Source: Pseudoalteromonas prydzensis
GTDB lineage: Bacteria > Pseudomonadota > Gammaproteobacteria > Enterobacterales > Alteromonadaceae
Reading direction: 5' to 3'
Length of the DNA stretch: 64,000 nt
Assembly: GCF_001661495.1 (NCBI RefSeq)
Contig: NZ_BDDT01000007.1
Location: 1-64,000 of the forward strand
The position numbers and the translations under genes were made by a program. Position 1 is the first letter of the stretch, and every line of letters begins with the position of its first letter. Shown here in pieces: positions 60,581 to 64,000 of the stretch. Under the pieces are notes generated by a model. The model was not told where the DNA came from. It did no database searches and saw nothing but the letters and a program-made list of their open reading frames with translations.

Positions 60581-63379
60581 ATGACAGTAGGCGAACAACT
60601 CCCAGCAGCACTAAACACCCTTGGTCGCGAGCGCTTCGCACAGCTCTATCCTGAGCGCACCCTAAGTGAGTTAGTTATTAATTTAATTGGCTTGAGTGAC
60701 TTTGCATGGCGTTGTTTGCAATCCCAACCACAGCTAATTGAGATGTTACTTTGCGATACGCAAATGAACTTACGTGATTGCCCAAATCCATTTCAAGATT
60801 TAAATTTGTCCGAGGTTGACGAAGCACAGTGTCATCAAATTTTACGCCGTTATCGTGAGCGCTATTGGCTAAAAGTAGCGTGTTTAGATTTATGTTACAG
60901 CAATGACATTGCAGATAGTATTGGCTATATTTCAGCGCTTGCTGATCAGTTAATTAATAGTGCCAATAATTGGGCGTTTGCTCAGGTTGCAATCGTTAAT
61001 GGTCAACCATTGGATGAGCTGCAACAACCGCTTGCGATGATGATCCTAGGTATGGGTAAATTAGGCGGCCAAGAATTAAACTATTCGTCAGATATCGATT
61101 TAATTTTTTCTTATCCACGTAGCGTGAAAACCCAAGGCGGACGTCGCTCTTTAGAAGCGCAAGTGTTTTACACTAAAGTGGCGCAAAAGCTGATTGCGGC
61201 ACTTAATCAAGTCACTGTTGATGGCCAAGTATTTAGAGTGGATATGCGACTGCGGCCATTTGGCGAAAGCGGCCCTTTGGTAATGAGCTTCACCGCAATA
61301 GAAGATTATTATCAAGATCAAGGCCGGGAATGGGAGCGTTACGCTATGCTCAAAGGGCGGTTAATTGGCCCGCAAACTCAGTATAGTGATGAGTTTTATC
61401 AGCTCTTAAAGCCGTTTGTGTATCGTCGTTATATTGATTTTTCAGTGATTGAATCGCTGCGTAAAATGAAGCAAATGATTGCCCAAGAAGTGCGCCGTAA
61501 ACGCCTGACTAACAATATAAAATTAGGGGCAGGGGGAATTCGTGAAGTCGAATTTGTGGTGCAAGCACTACAAATGGTAAGAGGCGGGCGAGAAGCCAAT
61601 CTGCAAACGCAGTCGTTGCTAAAAGCACTGGCGGAGCTGGAGAACATTCAAGTTATTGCTGAAGATGAAGCGCAGTTACTCCGCCATAATTATTTATTTT
61701 TAAGACGAGTAGAGCAGTATCTCCAGATTTTTACCGATCAACAAACGCAAACATTGCCAGATGATGAACTCAACCAACAGCGATTAAACTATTTACTATC
61801 ACAAGCTGACTTTAACGCTACTTTAACCACAATTAATACCATAATGGCTGGCATACATAGCGAGTTTGAACAAGTTATTGGTTTTGAAAGTGAGCCTGTC
61901 GATCCGTGTGAAAGTGCGTATATCAGTGCCTGGGAGCATACTGATATTAGTGCCTTAGAGCAGCCAAATGATGCTTGGCAAATACCGCTCGAAGACTTTA
62001 GGTCGCGATTAACAAAAACTAAAATTGGCCACCGTGGCCGCGATATCCTCGATAAATTGATGCCGTTAATGTTGAAGCAACTTGCAGATAGCAACGCAAC
62101 GGGCGAGGTATTTAGTATGCTTTGCCAAGTACTAAGCAAGGTTATTTCACGCACGGCGTATTTAGAATTATTGTATGAAAACCCTGGCGCATTAAAGCAG
62201 CTTGTTTCATTGTGCTGTCATAGTAAATGGATTGGCGAACATATCTCCCGCTACCCGATCTTACTTGATGAGCTGATCGACCCTGCGGTGCTGTATAAGC
62301 CTACGCCGCTCAGTGCGTATAAAGATGAAATTCGACACTATTTTTTACGTATTGATAGTGAGGATTTAGAGCAACAAATGGAAGCACTGCGTCAATTTAA
62401 ACAAACTCATCAGTTACGTATCGCTGCCGCTGATGCGACGGGTGTATTAGATGTGATGAAAGTAAGCGATCATCTAACCGCATTGGCCGAAGCAATTGTA
62501 GAGCAAGCTGTTAACCTTGCGTGGCAACAAATGGCGCAGCGCTTTGGGACTCCACCGAATACTGATGATGAGCATAAGGGCTTTGCAGTAATCGCATATG
62601 GTAAAACCGGTGGCTTTGAGGTGGGGTATGATTCTGATCTCGATTTAGTTTTTGTGCATAACAGTGATGGTTCAGAGCAAACTAATGGCAGCAAAGCGAT
62701 TGATTCACGTCAGTTTTATCTAAAACTGGCGCAGCGGTTAATGCATTTATTTAATACACGTACTGCGTCGGGTATTTTATATGAACTGGATACTCGGTTA
62801 CGCCCAGAAGGCGCTTCAGGGTTAATGGCAATCAATTTAGAAAGCTTTAATCATTACCAGCAAACTCAAGCGTGGACGTGGGAACATCAGGCTTTGGTTC
62901 GCTCACGAATGATTTTTGGACAAGCTGAATTGCAACGGCGATTTGCGCAAATTCGCTTAGGTATTTTGTGCCAGCAGCGTGATCCACAAAAACTCAAAGA
63001 AGATGTGATCACCATGCGTGAAAAAATGCGCACCCACTTAGCGAAGGGCAATGACACTGAGTTTGATTTAAAACAAGATGCTGGTGGCATTGCCGATATT
63101 GAGTTTTTAACGCAATACTTAGTGCTCAATAATGCGCACCGCTTTGATGAGCTGACAACGTATTCAGATAATGTCAGAATTTTAACCGATGCAGCTCGAC
63201 TTGGTTGTATTAGTAAAGAAACCAAGCAAGGCTTGATCGCAGCCTATATTGACTATCGCTCTCGCTACCACGTATTAAGCTTAGATCAGCAGGGACGTTG
63301 TGTTGCAAAACAAGAGTTTGCCACACATATCGGGTTTGTCAGCAATGCATGGCAGCAGGTCTTTGAATTAACTGCTTAA
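60581..63379 (+). CDS. glnE: Bifunctional glutamine synthetase adenylyltransferase/deadenylase GlnE
   Basis: This 932-residue enzyme controls glutamine synthetase by AMP transfer and removal, in response to PII and glutamine. The N-terminal deadenylase has the nucleotidyltransferase motif LGMGKLGGQELNYSSDIDLIF, and the C-terminal adenylylase has AYGKTGGFEVGYDSDLDLVF. LRPFGESGPLV and LRPEGASGLMA are the paired motifs of the two halves. The ATG at 60581 follows AAAAGAGAG; the TTG one codon upstream is not needed. It is close to E. coli GlnE in length (946). The last four bases overlap the convergent TcpQ-like gene. Confidence 0.97.
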   Translation: MTVGEQLPAALNTLGRERFAQLYPERTLSELVINLIGLSDFAWRCLQSQPQLIEMLLCDTQMNLRDCPNPFQDLNLSEVDEAQCHQILRRYRERYWLKVACLDLCYSNDIADSIGYISALADQLINSANNWAFAQVAIVNGQPLDELQQPLAMMILGMGKLGGQELNYSSDIDLIFSYPRSVKTQGGRRSLEAQVFYTKVAQKLIAALNQVTVDGQVFRVDMRLRPFGESGPLVMSFTAIEDYYQDQGREWERYAMLKGRLIGPQTQYSDEFYQLLKPFVYRRYIDFSVIESLRKMKQMIAQEVRRKRLTNNIKLGAGGIREVEFVVQALQMVRGGREANLQTQSLLKALAELENIQVIAEDEAQLLRHNYLFLRRVEQYLQIFTDQQTQTLPDDELNQQRLNYLLSQADFNATLTTINTIMAGIHSEFEQVIGFESEPVDPCESAYISAWEHTDISALEQPNDAWQIPLEDFRSRLTKTKIGHRGRDILDKLMPLMLKQLADSNATGEVFSMLCQVLSKVISRTAYLELLYENPGALKQLVSLCCHSKWIGEHISRYPILLDELIDPAVLYKPTPLSAYKDEIRHYFLRIDSEDLEQQMEALRQFKQTHQLRIAAADATGVLDVMKVSDHLTALAEAIVEQAVNLAWQQMAQRFGTPPNTDDEHKGFAVIAYGKTGGFEVGYDSDLDLVFVHNSDGSEQTNGSKAIDSRQFYLKLAQRLMHLFNTRTASGILYELDTRLRPEGASGLMAINLESFNHYQQTQAWTWEHQALVRSRMIFGQAELQRRFAQIRLGILCQQRDPQKLKEDVITMREKMRTHLAKGNDTEFDLKQDAGGIADIEFLTQYLVLNNAHRFDELTTYSDNVRILTDAARLGCISKETKQGLIAAYIDYRSRYHVLSLDQQGRCVAKQEFATHIGFVSNAWQQVFELTA

Positions 63380-63948
63380 CTTCTTAGTCGCTTGCAATTC
63401 TCGCGCACATATTCAGAGGGCAGCTCAGTGATCACCGCTGCCCGTTGCTTAAAGCAAAAGAAGGTATAAACCTCGTTTTCAAAGTCATCATTGATGGCGC
63501 GACCGACTTGGTAAAGGGTGGAGTTGAAATCACTATCCACTCTAAAGTGATCTTTTACCACATAATCTTTACTTAAATACCAATACAATACGATGTCTTC
63601 ATTGCGTGCATAGTCAGATAACACTTTTTTTAATGTTGAGCCGTTTTCAAAACGTCTCGGGATAAATTTCCCAGTCCAATTTGGTGACGAAGGTTCAACC
63701 ACTTTAGCGCGCTCGGTTAATGCTGCATCAATATTTAAATCAGGAGCAGGGAGCTTCAGTACGTATTTATCGCGTTCATTATCTTTATTAACTTGGTTAC
63801 GTAATGAAGAATAAAAGCGTGATAAGCCTTGCGCTGCGGCATTTTTTGTATCTTTCATATCCATGACAGGGCCATGGCCTAATAAAAAATAAAGTGCTGC
63901 AGCAATTAAAATGACAGCTAGTGATAAATGCTTAACCCAAAACCACAT
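63376..63948 (-). CDS. TcpQ domain-like membrane-anchored protein
   Basis: This 190-residue protein has an N-terminal membrane anchor (about 5-25) and a periplasmic C-terminal domain with GSTLKKVLSDYARNEDIVLYWYLSKDY, similar to TcpQ/PilL-N domains of pilus and secretion secretin partners. It may bind a lipoprotein or secretin, but no such partner is encoded nearby. It is convergent with glnE. Family assignment is by pattern and is provisional. Confidence 0.6.
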   Translation of the reverse strand: MWFWVKHLSLAVILIAAALYFLLGHGPVMDMKDTKNAAAQGLSRFYSSLRNQVNKDNERDKYVLKLPAPDLNIDAALTERAKVVEPSSPNWTGKFIPRRFENGSTLKKVLSDYARNEDIVLYWYLSKDYVVKDHFRVDSDFNSTLYQVGRAINDDFENEVYTFFCFKQRAAVITELPSEYVRENCKRLRS

Positions 63949-64000
63949 GACTCATACTCTTGTATTTATATTTGTTAATAAAAGCATATTACAGCGGCGT

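Overview
This is a chromosomal stretch of a marine gammaproteobacterium, most likely Pseudoalteromonas or a close relative in the Alteromonadales. The evidence is a moderately AT-rich base composition, proteins of Pseudoalteromonas/Shewanella type throughout, and conserved gammaproteobacterial gene blocks: nadC-pilA-pilC-pilD-coaE-yacG, ampD-ampE, pdhR-aceE-aceF-lpdA, yggS-proC-yggT-DUF4426-rdgB-hemW with divergent pilT-pilU, and rsmE-gshB-yqgE-ruvX. I found no rRNA, tRNA, CRISPR array, transposase or phage gene. Genus assignment is inference.

Layout. 1-2.4 kb: a 7-bp tandem array, ppnP, raiA/hpf and an atypical NRAMP-fold transporter. 2.8-11.3 kb: type IV pilus biogenesis on the minus strand (nadC, pilA, a second pilin, pilC, pilD, coaE, pilB, yacG), with a plus-strand TfpZ-like pilin accessory gene convergent with the second pilin; pilB lies after coaE rather than between pilA and pilC. 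11.9-13.3 kb: ampD-ampE (muropeptide recycling). 13.6-20.9 kb: the pyruvate dehydrogenase operon, with two TGGT-N3-ACCA palindromes in front of pdhR. 21.4-27.1 kb: tapT, rapA and a PIN-PhoH ATPase. 27.1-31.5 kb: a hybrid histidine kinase overlapping a REC-GGDEF response regulator. 31.5-37.7 kb: a DUF3192 lipoprotein, a 2-hydroxyacid dehydrogenase, a ZntR-like regulator with a Cys-Cys-repeat metal permease, an acyltransferase, DUF1289, a periplasmic binding-like protein, DUF3283 and a GNAT. 37.8-47.5 kb: a 1502-residue propeller-PAS-GGDEF-EAL sensor, a K+ channel, a PatZ-type acetyltransferase, a SIMPL protein and an unknown protein. 47.6-53.9 kb: a DUF885 lipoprotein and the hemW...yggS cluster. 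53.9-64 kb: pilT-pilU, ruvX-yqgE-gshB-rsmE, two poorly known proteins, glnE and a TcpQ-like protein.

How the genes connect. The pilus genes are split into an assembly block (pilA/pilB/pilC/pilD) and a retraction block (pilT/pilU) 43 kb apart. Two cyclic-di-GMP signalling units (27-31 kb and 38-42 kb) lie between them and could influence motility or biofilm, which is inference. The ZntR-like gene and the permease form a compact metal-detoxification operon with its own MerR-type operator.

The most unusual material is intergenic. A composite repeat family (mini-hairpins with GTAAA loops, a large imperfect palindrome with a one-sided 22-nt insert, a CTAGG-rich tail) recurs in at least five gaps, once as a 184-bp tandem duplication. 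Three different heptanucleotide arrays (CCCGAAG, GCTTACA, ACCTAAA) lie in or beside these gaps, and two of them look like expansions of short motifs that belong to the composite repeat.
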